This document shows, one piece after another, positions 22,742 through 33,830 of a DNA stretch of 64,000 nucleotides (position 1 is the stretch's first letter; every line of letters begins with the position of its first letter). The stretch is from contig CM044305.1 of NCBI GenBank assembly GCA_024291935.2, positions 93,116,397 to 93,180,396 of the forward strand, written 5' to 3'. The stretch comes from Okapia johnstoni. Its lineage: Eukaryota > Chordata > Mammalia > Artiodactyla > Giraffidae. Under the pieces are notes generated by a model. That model ran no database searches and was not told the DNA's origin. It worked only from the letters and a program-made list of their open reading frames with translations. The translations under genes and the position numbers were made by a program.

Positions 22742-22976
22742 GCATGTATGCGCATGCTAAGTCGTTTCAGGTGTGTCTGACTCTGTGCAAACCTATGGAC
22801 TGCTGCCTGCCAGGCTCTGCTGTCCATGGGATTCTCCAGGCAAGAATAACAGAGTGGGCTGCCATTCCCTTCTCTAGGGGATCTTCCCTACCCAGGAATC
22901 AAACCCACGTCTCTTAAATCTAACCTGCATTGGCAAGCAGGCTCTTTACCACTTAGTCCCACCTGAGAAGCCCTAA
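22742..22976 (-). mobile_element. Bov-tA SINE
   Basis: Minus-strand copy with a GTATGCGCATGCTAAGTCG left end and GAGAAGCCC right end. A small insertion occurs near the tRNA domain. Confidence 0.88.
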
Positions 22977-23168
22977 TAAAGGTATGCCATTACACAAACA
23001 TCATCACACCACATCATTACAAACACTTCCATTAGCCTCAATTTTTTCCTTGGACTCCTTAGCAGTCATCCTTGTCCCAGCCTCCAGAACCAGGCAAACA
23101 CTGATGTGCCTTTTCTCATCATAGTTTTGCCTTCTCTAAAAATTTCATATTAAAGAATCATACAGAAT

Positions 23169-23383
23169 ATTAGTTCTTCCCTGGTGGCACTAGTGATAAA
23201 GAATCTGCCTGATTGTGCAGGAGACATAAGAGACACAGGTTCAATCCCTGGGTCAGGAAGATCCCTTGGAGAAGGGAATGGCAGCCTACTCCAGTATTCT
23301 TTCCTGGAGAATCCCAAGGACAGAGAAACCTGGCAGGCTACAGTCCATGGGGTCGCAAAGAGTAGGACTTGACTGAAGCGACT
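23169..23383 (+). mobile_element. Bov-tA SINE
   Basis: Complete plus-strand copy. Its 3' tail has expanded into the (CA)n run that follows. Confidence 0.92.

Positions 23384-23427
<44 letters not shown>
23384..23427 (+). repeat. (CA)n microsatellite
   Basis: About 21 uninterrupted CA units at the SINE tail, a likely polymorphic marker. Confidence 0.95.
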
Positions 23428-23429
<2 letters not shown>

Positions 23430-23776
23430 TATCTAGTGTCTTTTATTGAGTATGTTTGAGATTCATCTCTGTTGTCACATACGTTAATAGTTTATTCTTA
23501 TTTGGGATCAGTGGCCACTCTGAACTCATGAAAGTTAGGTGCTAATTTGTAAGAAAACTAACTCTCCCAAGTTATTCCAATCCTACAGTAAAGTTCAAGG
23601 AGGGAATCGTCAAATGCATTTAACATGCAATTTCCAATTTGTAAGAGTCACCATTTTTATGTGGGACGATTCCTGCTACGGATAATAGTCATGAAAGGGT
23701 TTCATGTTGCTAACTAAATAGCTACAAAATGGTAATTTCTGTCTTATAAAAAAGTAAATTGATAATCAATAAACTG

Positions 23777-23806
23777 GATTTTATTTTATTTTATTTTATT
23801 TTATTT
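23777..23806 (+). repeat. (TTTTA)n microsatellite
   Basis: Five to six tandem TTTTA units. Confidence 0.9.
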
Positions 23807-24211
23807 TTAAACTGGATTTTAAAATAATATTGTTCTTTTAAAATTTCTGATTAGTATTCCATGATATGGATAAATCACATTATGTTTACCTGATTGCTAA
23901 CTGATGGACATTTAGTTGATTCCAACTGATGGACTGGAAACTGATGTTTCCAGTTTGATTTTATGAAAAATGTTTCTGTGTACATTTGCATTCAAGTCTT
24001 TATGTGGACATATGTTTTCATTTATTTGGGTAGATATACCTAGGAGTGGAATTGTGGGGCCATATGGTAAGTGTCTGGCCTTTATTGACTTGACACGTGA
24101 TTAAGGGTATGTGAGAGAATTCTAGAAAAAAGGAGAAGGTTATTGAGAGGCAGAAATGCACTAAGAGATAAATTCATTACTTCATAATTTGTACCTCAAT
24201 ATTTAGGAAGC

Positions 24212-24315
24212 CTAGGACTTCTCTGGCAGTCTAGAAGTTAAGATTGTGCTTCCAGTGCAAGGGGCACGGGTTTAATCCCTGGTGAGGGAACTAAGATTCC
24301 ACATGCTGTGCAGTG
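24212..24315 (+). mobile_element. CHR-type tRNA SINE
   Basis: GGACTTCTCTGGCAGTCTAG head and GGGTTTAATCCCTGG box-B-like region, followed by GAGGGAACTAAGATTCC. Confidence 0.85.
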
Positions 24316-24354
24316 TGACCGAAATTATATGTGTGTGGGCGGACTACTGCCATA

Positions 24355-24758
24355 TCCTTTTGCCTTTTCAGACTGTTCATGGGGTTCTCAAGGCAAGAAT
24401 ACTGAAGTGGTCTGTCATTCCCTTCTCCAGTGGAACACTTTTTGTCATAACTCTCCACCATACCCATCCATCTTGAGTGGTCGTACATGGCATGGCTCAT
24501 AGTTTCATTGAGTTAGACAAGGCTGTGGCCCATGTGATCGGTTTGATTAGTTTTCTGTGATTGTGATTTTCCTTCTGTCTGCCCTCTGATGGATAAGAGG
24601 CTTGTGGAAGTTTCCTGATGGGAGAGATTGATTGTGGGGGAATCTGGGTCTTATTCTGATAGGTGGGGGCATGCTCAGTAAATCTTTAATCCAACTTTCT
24701 GTTGAAGGGCAGGGCTGTGTTCCCTCCCTGTTGTTTGGCCTGAGGCCAAACTATGGTA
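24355..24758 (-). mobile_element. BovB 5' region
   Basis: 24360-24480 is the reverse complement of the 5' part of the BovB at 29313-32438 (around 29320-29420; shared CAGTATTCTTGCCTTxAGAACCCC and GGAGAAGGGAATG). The remainder to 24758 reads as further upstream 5' sequence that the other copy lacks. It abuts the 3' tail of another minus-strand BovB fragment. Confidence 0.65.
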
Positions 24759-24761
24759 GGG

Positions 24762-25029
24762 ATTCAGTTCAGTTCAGTTCAGTCACTCAGTCATGTCCGA
24801 CTCTTTGAGACCCCATGGACTGAAGCATGCCAGGCCTCCCTGTCCATCACCAACTCCCAGAGTTTACTCAAACTCATGCCCATTGAGTCAGTGATGCCAT
24901 CCAACCATCTCATCTTCTGCCATCCCTTTCTCCTCCCACCATCAATTGCTCCCAGCATCAGGGTTTTTTCAAATGAGTCAGCTCTTCGTATCAGGTGGCC
25001 AAAGTATTGGAGCTTCAGCTTCAGCATCA
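24762..25029 (-). mobile_element. BovB 3' fragment
   Basis: Tandem CAGTT tail units (24763-24782) then the antisense BovB C-terminus ([12 protein letters not shown] and [11 protein letters not shown] region). It stops at about 25029 and is separated by about 68 unassigned bases from a plus-strand BovB copy. Confidence 0.88.
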
Positions 25030-25097
25030 GACCCACAGCAGGCCACTGTTGACATACGTCTCTGCCGGAGACTCCTGGACATTCGCAGGCAAGTCTG

Positions 25098-25907
25098 GAA
25101 TCAAGATTTCTGGGAGAAATATCAATAACCTCAGATATGCAGATGACACCACCCTTATGGCAGAAATCAAAGAGGAACTAAAGAGCCTCTTGATGAAAGT
25201 GAAAAAGGAGAGTGGAAAAAGCTGGCATAAAACTCAACATTTAGAAAATGAAGATCATGGCATCTGGTCCCATCAACTCATGGCAAATAGATGGGGAAAC
25301 AATGGAAACCGTGAGAGACTTTATTTTCTTGGGCTCTAAAATCACTGCAGATGGTGACTGCAGCCAGAAAATTAAAAGATGCTTGCTCCTTGGAAGAAAA
25401 GCTATGACCAACCTAGACAGCATATTAAAAAGCAGAAACATTACTCTGCTGACAAAGGTCTATAGAGTCAAAGCTATGGTTTCTCCAGTAATCAGGCATG
25501 CATGTGAGAGTTGGATTATAAAGAAAGCTGAGCATCAAAGAATTGATGCTTTTGAACTGTGGAGTTGATGACTCTTGAGAGTCCCTTGGACTGCAAAGAG
25601 ATCCAACCAGTCCATCCTAAAGGAAATCAGTCCTGAATATTCATTGGAAGGACTGATGCTGAGGCTGAAGTTCCAACACTTTGGCCACCTGATGTGAAGA
25701 ACTCATTTGAAAAGACCCTGAGCTTGGAAAGTTTGAAGGCAGGAGGAGAAGGGGACGACAGAGGATGAGATGGTTGGATGGCATCACTGACTTGATGGAC
25801 ATGAGTGTGAGCAAGCTCAAGGAGTTGATGATGGACAGGGAAGCCTGGCTTGCTGCAGTCCATGGGGTTGCAAAGAGTCAGACATGACTGAGCAACTGAA
25901 CTGACTG
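25098..25907 (+). mobile_element. BovB 3' half, plus strand
   Basis: Starts just upstream of the reverse-transcriptase YADD motif (RYADDTTLM, about 25133-25160) and runs to the 3' terminus (GAGTCAGACATGACTGAGC). It is interrupted by frameshifts and stops, for example at about 25566. Confidence 0.9.
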
Positions 25908-26581
25908 GGTGGACAAGTATCATGATCAGGGCAAAGAAATGCATCAAAATCTGAATAGCCTACGTGGTTGTTCACTTTTCAGGAGCCATTATGTTTAACT
26001 ATGACAAGAAATTGCTTTAACAAAAAATTCCACTTAAAGATTCATGTGGAATTTCTACTCTTTGTAGAGCCTACCATTGCATAATTTGTATTTTTTTTAA
26101 CCTAGTCTCTGAAGAGGCCACTCTGAATAGTAGTCTCCCCTTGAAATATGAAATTAGACTAATTATGTTTTGGAGCAAGAAATTATGAAGGAGATCAGAG
26201 AACTCTGTGATGACAGGAATCCGTATTACATAGATCCAAATACACCTACAAGTCAAATCTGTCCTCTTTAAGTTGATCTAACCCAGTTAATTAATAACAA
26301 AGAAATCCATCCTGTTTCCCAGCCCAAGAGCTTTAAAAAAGTGGGACGGAGAACCTCTGTTGTTGGAGACTTACAGATTGAGAATTCTAGTTATTCATTT
26401 TTCACTTCTCAAATATGCAGACAGAATTTGAGCTTGAGTCATGGGACAAAAGCTAAACCATTTCATCTTTCTCACATTGGAAGATCACCTCTAGAATCCT
26501 AAGTAATTTGCGCACAGGTACCCGATGGTTCACTAGATGTGGTTTACCTGGGGCTGAGATACTTAGGATTTTTTTTAACTT
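25908..26581. other. Intergenic, nothing recognised
   Basis: AT-rich sequence without recognisable repeat landmarks or exons. Confidence 0.4.
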
Positions 26582-26695
26582 TAACCCACTCCAGTATTCT
26601 TGCCTGGAAAATCCCATGAATGGAGAAGCCTGGTAGGCTACAGTCCATGGGGGTCACAAAGAGTTGGACACGACTGAGCAACTTCACTTTGACTT
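26582..26695 (+). mobile_element. BovA monomer, 5'-truncated
   Basis: Begins at AACCCACTCCAGTATTC and ends at GACTGAGCAACTTCAC. The tRNA head is absent. Confidence 0.85.
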
Positions 26696-26696
26696 T

Positions 26697-27082
26697 TTAA
26701 AATTTATTTATTTTTTAATTGAAGGATAACTGCTTTACAGAATTTTGTTGTTTTCCGTCAAATATCAACAAGAATCAGCCATAGGTATACATATGTTCCC
26801 TCCCATAGGGAGGATTTTTGAAGTATCTGTCACATCACGGAATTTCTTTTTCTTTTTATAAAATTTATTTTTTTTTATCTTTTCTTTTTTAACTTTTTAT
26901 TTTATATTGGAGTATAGATGACTAACAATGTTGTGTTAGTTTTCAGGTGTGCAGCAAAGTGATTCAGTTATACATATACGCATATCTATTCTTTTTCAAA
27001 TTCTTTTCCCATTTAGGTTGTTATATAATATTGAGCAGAGTTCCTTGCACTGTACAGTAAGTCCTTGTTGGTTATCCATTTG
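26697..27082 (-). mobile_element. L1 3' end, two minus-strand pieces
   Basis: Pieces at 26697-26815 (ATTTTGTTGTTTTCCGTCAAA, CAAGAATCAGCCATAGGTATA) and 26860-27082 (TGCAGCAAAGTGATTCAGTT, TACAGTAAGTCCTTGTTGG) are two types of ruminant L1 3' end. Confidence 0.75.
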
Positions 27083-27084
27083 AA

Positions 27085-27437
27085 AAAAAATTATTTGGCT
27101 ATGTCAGGTATTAGTTGTGACATGTGGGATCTTCCTTGCGTGAAGCAGGATCTTTTCATTGTGGCACATGTATTTTTATTCATTTTATTTTTGGCTGTGC
27201 CAGGTCTTAGTTGCTTTGTGCAGGCTTCCTCTAGTTGTGTCGAGCGGGGGCTTCTCTTGTTGCAGAGCAGAGGTTCTAGGTGCATGGGCTTCAGTAATTG
27301 CAGCAAGTGGGCCCAGTAGTTGTGGCACATGAGCTTAGTTGCTCTGGGGCATGTGGGGTCTTCCCAGACCAGTGATTGAACCCGAGTCCCCTGTATTGTC
27401 AGGCAGATTCTTATACACTGAACCATCAAGGAAGTCC
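27085..27437 (-). mobile_element. CHR-2-like long tRNA SINE
   Basis: Minus-strand long CHR SINE. The right end carries the tRNA head (CCATCAAGGAAGTCC) and the left part the repeated TAGTTGTGGCACATG / CTTCTCTTGTTGCAGAGC body. About 350 bases. Confidence 0.85.
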
Positions 27438-27525
27438 AGAATTCCTCTTTCTTTAATGAAGACCCACAGAAATCTCTCTTTGATCTCAACTGGTCAACTG
27501 GATTATTTTAATTTTTATCGTATTA

Positions 27526-27716
27526 AGTGATTCTCAGAGTGTGGTCTCCTACCAGCAGCATCAGTTATCACCCAGGAACCTGTTAGAAACACAGATGCTC
27601 AGGCTCCACCCCAGATCAATCAAATTAGAAACTCTGGATGTGAGACCCAGCAATTTCTGTTTTGACATGCCTTCCTGGTGATTCTGAGGCAAATCAAAAT
27701 GTGAGAGCCACTTTCC
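27526..27716 (+). mobile_element. MER5A-type hAT element
   Basis: Near-complete: GATTCTCAGAGTGTGGTC start, CAGCAGCATCAGTTATCACC, CCCAGCAATTTCTGTTTT, CTGGTGATTCTGAGGC, and GTGAGAGCCAC end. Confidence 0.9.
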
Positions 27717-27942
27717 TGTTTAACTGATGGCTGAGGACATTAGAGTCAAATTTGCAGCCTCTCTTGAGCAACTGTCTTCTAATCGCTCTCGTTACCACAT
27801 TAGAAGTAGAATAGATTTCTTCAGCACCCTTAGATTTCCAGTTCCATGGAGATTTTTTTAAAGATTTTGCTAAAATTTACTGAATTGGAGCGAAACCATG
27901 AAAGCTAACTTTAGAAAATAGGTAATTTATTTGTTCAATGTG

Positions 27943-28057
27943 TAAATGGCAACCCACTCCAGTATTCTTGCCTGGAGAATCCCATGGACAGAGGAGCCTG
28001 GCGGGCTACAGTCCATGGGGTTGCAAAGAGTCACACAACTGAGCGACTACACAACAA
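27943..28057 (+). mobile_element. BovA monomer, 5'-truncated
   Basis: Typical BovA body from AATGGCAACCCACTCCAG to GAGCGACTAC with an ACAACAA tail. Confidence 0.88.
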
Positions 28058-28231
28058 ATCTACAATCAAGTAGTTGTTTTTGAAAACCTGGGATAATAAT
28101 ATTGACCTATTGTGTATTAAAAACAAACAAAAAGGGACTTAATCATCTTGTACAGGCTAAGTGCCTTGCAACTTGAACTACAAACAATTAACTAGATATG
28201 GTTATGCTTTGTGGGTGAATTACAGGGTAAA

Positions 28232-29312
28232 GTTCAGTTCAGTCGCTTAGTCGTGTCCGACTCTTTGCGACCCCATGGACTACGCACACCAGGCATCCCT
28301 GTCTATCACCAACTCCTGGAGTTTACTCAAACTCATGTGCATTGAGTTGGTGATGCCATCCAACAATCTCATTCTCTGTCATTCCCTTCTCCTTCTGCCT
28401 TCAAACTTTCCCAGCATCAGGGTCTTTTCAAGTGAGTCAGCTCTTCACATCATGTGTCCAAAGTATTGGAGTTTCAGCTTCAACATCAGTCCTTCCAATG
28501 AACATTCGAGACTGATTTCCTTTAGGATTGACTGGTTGGAACTCCCTGCAGTCCAAGGGACTCTCAAGAGTCTTCTCCAACACCACAGTTCAAAAGCATC
28601 AATTCTTCGGCACTCAGCTTTCTTTATAGTCCAACTCTCACATCCATATATGACCACTGGAAAAACCATAGCCTTGACTAGACAGACCTTTGCTGGCAAA
28701 GTAATGTCTCTGCTTTTTAATATGTTGTCTAGGTTGGTCGTAATTTTTCTTCCACGGAGCAAGCGTCTCTTAGTTCATGGCTGCAGTCACCATCTGCAGT
28801 GATTTTGGAGCCCAAAATAATAAAGTCTGTCACTGTTTCTACTGTTTCCCCATCTATTTGCCATGAAGTGATGGGACCAGATGCCATGATCTTTGTTTTC
28901 TGAATGTTGAGTTTTAAGCCAACTTTTTCACTCTCCTCTTTCACTTTCTTCAAGAGGTTCTTTAGTTCTTCTTCACTTTTTGCCATAAGGGTGGTGTCAT
29001 CTGCATATCTGAGGTTATTGAAATTTCTCCTGGCAATTTTGATTCCAGCTTGTGCTTCATCCAGTCCAGCATTTCTCATGATGTACTCTGCATATAAGTT
29101 AAATAAGCAGGGTGATAATATGCAGCCTTGACGTACTCCTTTCCCGGTTTGGAACCAGTCTGTTGTTCCGTGTCCAGTTCTAACTGTTGCTTCCTGACCT
29201 GCATACAGATTTCTCAAGAGGGAGGTCAGGTCATCTGGTACTCCCATCTCTTTAAGAATTTTCCACAGTTTGTTATGATCCACACAGTCAATTTTCCACA
29301 GTTTGTTGTGAT
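28232..29312 (-). mobile_element. BovB (minus) 3' part, split by a nested BovB
   Basis: Minus-strand BovB from the 3' tail (28232, GTTCAGTTCAGTCGC) up to the reverse-transcriptase VDHNKLW motif. It carries long open frames at 28445-28762 and 28729-29316, including an intact YADD motif read on the minus strand near 28990-29005. A 30-base segment around VDHNKLW is duplicated at 29253-29312. The element continues for about 40 bases at 32439-32480, beyond the nested copy. Confidence 0.9.
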
Positions 29313-32300
29313 CCACACAGACGGGTCATGGTAGAGAATTCTGACAATATGTGGTCCACTGGAGAAGGGAATGGCAAACCACTTCAGTATTCTTGCCTTA
29401 AGAACCCCAGGAACAGTATGAAAAGGCAAAAAGATAGGACACTGAAAGATGAACTCCCCAGGTCTGTAGGTGCCCAATATGCTACTGGAGATCAGTGGAG
29501 AAATAACTCCAGGAAGAATGAAGATATGGAGCCAAAGCAAAAACAACACCCAGTTGCAGATGTGATTGGTGATGGAAGCAAGGTCCGATGCTATAAAGAG
29601 CAATATTGCATAGGAACCTGGAATGCAAGGTCCATGAATCAAGGCAAATTGGAAGTGATCAAACAGGAGATAGCAAGAGTGAACATCGACATTTTAGAAA
29701 TCAGTGAACTAAAATGGGCCGGAATGGGTGAATTTAACTCAGATGACCATTACATCTGCTACTGTGGGCAAGAGTCCCTTAGAAGAAATGAAGTAGCCCT
29801 CACAGCCAACAAGAGTGCGAAATGCAGTACTTGGATGCAATCTCATGAACAACAGAATGATCTCTGTTCGTTTCCAAGGCAAACCATTCAATATCACGGT
29901 AATCCAAGTCTATGCCCTGACCAGTAATGCTGAAGAAGCTGAAGTTGAACGGTTCTATGAAGACCTACAAGACCTTCTAGAACTAACACCCAAAAAAGAT
30001 GTTCGTTTCATTATAGGGGACTGAAATGCAAAAGTATGAAGTCAAGAAATACCTGGAGTAACAGGCAAATTTGACCTTGGGGTACAGAATGAAGCAGGGC
30101 AAAGGTTAATAGAGTTTTGCCAAGAGAAGGCACTGGTCATAGGAAGCACCCTCTTCCAACAACACAAGAGAAGACTCTACACATGGACATCACCAGATGA
30201 TCAACACTGAAATCAGATTGATTATATTCTTTGCAGCCAAAGATGGAGAAGCTTTATACAGTCAGCAAAAACAGAACCAGGAGCTGACTGTGGATCAGAT
30301 CATGAACTCCTTATTGCCAAATTCAGACTGAAATTGAAGAAAGTTGGGAATATAACTAGTTCATTCATGTGTGACCTAAATCAAACCCCTAATGATTATA
30401 CAGTGGAAGTGAGAAATAGATTTAAGGGACTAGATCTGATAGACAGAGTGCCTGATGAACTATGGATGAAGTTTCGTGACATTTTACAGGAGACAGGGAT
30501 GAAGACCATCCCCAAGAAAAAGAAATGCAAAAAAGCAAAATGGCTGTCTGAGGTGGCCTTACAAACAGCTATGAAAAGAAGAGAAGCAAAAAGCAAAGGA
30601 GAAAAGGAAAGATACAGCCATTTGAATGCAGCGTTCCAAAGAATAGCAAGGAGAGATAAGAAAGCTTTCATCTGTGATCAATGCAAAGAAATAGAGGTAA
30701 ACAATAGAATGGGAAAGACTAGAGATCTTTTCAAGAAAATTAGAGATACCAAGGGAACATTTCATACAAAGATGGGCTCAATAAAGGACAGAAATTGTAT
30801 AGACCTAAGAGATGCAGAAGCTATTAAGAAGAGGTGGCAAGAATACACAAAAGAACTATACAAAAAAGAACTTCACAACCCAGATAATCACAATGGTGTG
30901 ATCACTCACCTAGAGCCAGACATCCTGGAGTGCGAAGTCAAGTGGGCCTTAGGAAGCATCACTATGAACAAAGGTAGTGGAGGTGATGAAATTCTAGTTA
31001 AGCTATTTCAAATCCTAAAAGATGATGCTGTGAAAGTGCTGCACTCAATATGCCAGCAAATTTGGAAAGATCAGCAGTGGCCATGGGCCTGGAAAAGGTC
31101 AGTTTTCATTCCATTCCCAAAGAAAGGCAGTGCCAAAGAATGCTCAAACTACCACACAATTGTATTCATCTCACACGCTAGTAAAGTAATGTTCAAAATT
31201 CTCCAAGCCAGGCTTCAGCAATATGTGAACTGTGAACTTCCAGATGTTAAAGCTGGTTTTAGAAAAGGCAGAGGAACCTGCGATCAAATTGCCAACATCT
31301 GTTGGATCATTGAAAAAGCAAGAGAGTTCCTGAAAAACATCTATTTCTGCTTTATTGACTATGCCAAAGCCTTTGACTGTGTGGATCACAATAAACTGTG
31401 GAAAATTCTTAAAGAGATGGGCATACCAGACCCCCTGACCTGCCTCCTGAGAAACCTGTATGCAGGTCAGGAAGCAACAGTTAGAACTGGACACGGAACA
31501 ACAGACTGGTTCCAAACCACGAAAGGAGTATGTCAAGGCTGTATATTGTCACCCTGCTTATTTAACTTATATGCAGAGTACATCATAAGAAATGCTGGAC
31601 TGGATGAAGCATAAGCTGGAATCAAGATTGCCAGGAGAAATTTCAATAACCTCAGATATGCAGATGACACCAACCTTATGGCAAAAAGTGAAGAAGAACT
31701 AAAGAACCTCTTGAAGAAAGTGAAAGTGGAGAGTGAAAAAGTTGGCTTAATACTCAACATTCAGAAAACAAAGATCATGGCATCTGGTCCCATCACTTCA
31801 TGGCAAATAGATGGGGAAGCAATGGCAGACTTTATTATTTGGGGCTCCAAAATCCCTGCAGATGGTGATTGCAGCCATGAAATTAAAAGACACTTACTCC
31901 TTGGAAAGAAAGTTATGTCCAACCTAGACAACATATTAAAAAGCAGAGACATTACTTTGCCAGCAAAGGTCTGTCTAGTCAAGGCTATGGTTTTTCCAGT
32001 AGTCATGTATGGATGTGAGAGTTGGACTATAAAGAAAGCTGAGCGCCAAAGAATTGATGCTTTTGAACTGTGGTGTTGGAGAAGACTCTTGAGAGTCCCT
32101 TGGACTGCAAGGAGATACAACCAGTCCATCCTAAAGGAGATCAGTCCTGGGTGTTCATTGGAAGGACTGATGTTGAAGCTGAAACTCCAATACTTTGGCC
32201 ACCTGATGCCAAGATTTGACTCATTGGAAAAGACCCTGATGCTGGGAAAGATTGAAGGCAGAAGGAGAAGGGGACGACAGAGGATGAGATTGTTGGATGG

Positions 32301-32438
32301 CATCACCAACTCAATGCACATGAGTCTGAGTAAACTCCAGGAGTTGGTGATGGACAGGGAGGCCTGGTGTGCTATAGTCCATGGGGTTGCAAAGAGTCCG
32401 ACACGACTGAGTGATCGAACTGAACTGAACTGAACATA
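29313..32438 (+). mobile_element. BovB (RTE) LINE, nearly full length, nested
   Basis: About 3.1 kb, close to the known size of BovB (about 3.2 kb). It begins in 5' sequence and runs through the apurinic-like endonuclease region (CIGTWNARSM near 29608-29637) and the reverse transcriptase (FIDYAKAFD near 31360; YADD at 31657-31668) to the GAACT tail at 32420-32438. The endonuclease region has a frame change near 29815-29927 and a stop at 30022. From 30334 one frame stays open to 32433 apart from a single in-frame TAA at 31612-31614. It is therefore recently inserted relative to the other copies but not intact. Confidence 0.95.
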
Positions 32439-32480
32439 GTCAAAGGCTTTGGCATAGTCAATAAAGCAAATTAGATGCAT
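32439..32480 (-). mobile_element. Continuation of the minus-strand BovB
   Basis: AGTCAAAGGCTTTGGCATAG is the antisense of the FIDYAKAFD reverse-transcriptase segment, the part immediately upstream of where the minus-strand copy stops at 29312. This shows that the plus-strand BovB inserted into the minus-strand one. Confidence 0.8.
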
Positions 32481-33129
32481 TTCAATTATCTATCATGATT
32501 TGTTTGTTAGCCTGGGGATGTCTAATTCTTTAGTTAATAAAACACATGGAAAACCGAAGTCCACAATGTAAATGAGGGAATATGGCTCATGGTCAGGAGC
32601 TGAGTGTTTTTCAGCACTTGCCCCTGATTTTTAGTCTTTCAGAATCCAGAGGGAACTTGTTTTCATGTTAGCTCTGCTACAGAATTCTTGTGTGACCTTG
32701 CAAGAGATACTTTCCCCCTCTGAACCTCTTTTTGCCTCTGAAAAAAATCAAGGATTTGATGTCATCATCTCTAAGATCACTTCCATCTCTGATCTGCTGC
32801 AATTCTGGAATTCTAGAGAGCCCAAAACACCAGCAGCACGTGGGCCATCGTTGCTCTCTTCTGACCTCTTCAGACCAGAGGGCGGAGGAAGGAGGGAAGA
32901 CACACTGGTGGCTGCAGCCCGAGGCAAGGGTGCCTGAGTTCTTTGGAATTCAGATAATTTTAAAACTCACACACAAGGGTTTGTTTCTTACTAAACAGTG
33001 CTGTGCAGCCATCAGCTGAGGTGTGAATCGGGGGATACTGTTTGCTTTCTGCTAAATGCTACGTAGGAATCCCAAAGAGATTTTATCATTAGCTTTGTGA
33101 GAACAATATGTGGACAGTATAGAGAGCTG
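32481..33129. other. Intergenic, nothing recognised
   Basis: No repeat or exon identified. Short open frames at 32665-32937 and 32732-33019 overlap in different frames and lack known similarity. Confidence 0.4.
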
Positions 33130-33208
33130 CTTTCTTTTTATTTATTTATTTATTTTTTAATTGTTGGAAAGTTGCTTTACAATTTTGTGTTGGTTTTTTG
33201 CCATATAA

Positions 33209-33209
33209 G

Positions 33210-33245
<36 letters not shown>
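33209..33245 (+). repeat. (TA)n microsatellite
   Basis: Perfect TA dinucleotide run. Confidence 0.95.
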
Positions 33246-33252
<7 letters not shown>

Positions 33253-33287
33253 CGACTAATTCATGTTGTTTTATGGCAGAAACCAAC

Positions 33288-33304
33288 ACAAATATATATA
33301 TATA

Positions 33305-33337
<33 letters not shown>

Positions 33338-33338
33338 C
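33288..33338 (+). repeat. (TA)n(CA)n compound microsatellite
   Basis: TA units pass into CA units next to the 3' end of a minus-strand SINE. Confidence 0.92.
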
Positions 33339-33349
33339 AAAGGGTGAAG

Positions 33350-33530
33350 GTGAAAGGGTTAGTCACTCAGTCGTGTCCAACTCTTTGTGACCCCATGTAG
33401 CTTACCGGGCTCCTCTGTCCGTGGTATTCTCCAGGCAAGAATACTAGAGTGGATTGCCATTCCCTTCTCCAAGGGATCGAACCTGGGTCTCCTGCATTGC
33501 AGGCAGATTCTTTACCATCTGAGCCATCAG
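33350..33530 (-). mobile_element. Bov-tA SINE
   Basis: Minus-strand copy (AGTCACTCAGTCGTGTCC left; GAGCCATCAG right) with a short internal deletion. Confidence 0.9.
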
Positions 33531-33830
33531 ATATATCCCTTCCCTCCAGAGACTCCCTCCCTTCTCCCCATCCCACCCGTCTAGGTCATCACAGAGCACC
33601 AGGCTGGGCTCCCTGCATTATTTATCAATTCCCCACTATTTTACACATGATAGTGTGTATATGCTGATGCTGCTTTCTCAATTCCTCCCACCTTCACCTT
33701 CCCCAGCTGTGTCCACAAGTCCATTCTATACTAGGTTCATCAGTACCACTTTTCTTGATTCCATATATATGTGTTAATATACAATACTTATTTTTCTCTT
33801 TATGATTTCACTCTGTATAAGAGGCTGTAT

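Larger units (their letters stand above)
22655..24085 (-). mobile_element. L1 fragments (minus) interrupted by two SINEs
   Basis: Antisense L1-like pieces at 22655-22740, 22977-23168 and scattered parts of 23430-24085 (CCTAGGAGTGGAATTGTGGGGCC motif) surround Bov-tA copies at 22742-22976 and 23169-23383. Some intervening stretches (about 23500-23770) are unassigned. Confidence 0.55.
33130..33830 (-). mobile_element. Ruminant L1 3' end with microsatellites and a nested Bov-tA
   Basis: Antisense L1 at 33130-33208 (TTAATTGTTGGAAAGTTGC) and 33531-33830 (CCCTGCATTATTTATCAATT, CCACAAGTCCATTCTATAC). Between them are a (TA)n run (33209-33245), a mixed (TA)n/(CA)n run (33288-33338) and a minus-strand Bov-tA at 33350-33530. 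Confidence 0.75.

Noticed and set aside
23384..23427. Possible CRISPR-like or tandem regulatory array
   Set aside because: It is a plain CA microsatellite at a SINE tail in a vertebrate genome; no repeat-spacer structure exists anywhere in the window.
31761..32480. 239-codon minus-strand open frame over BovB
   Set aside because: Antisense of the BovB reverse-transcriptase C-terminus. BovB open frames occur in both directions throughout the window and are not genes.
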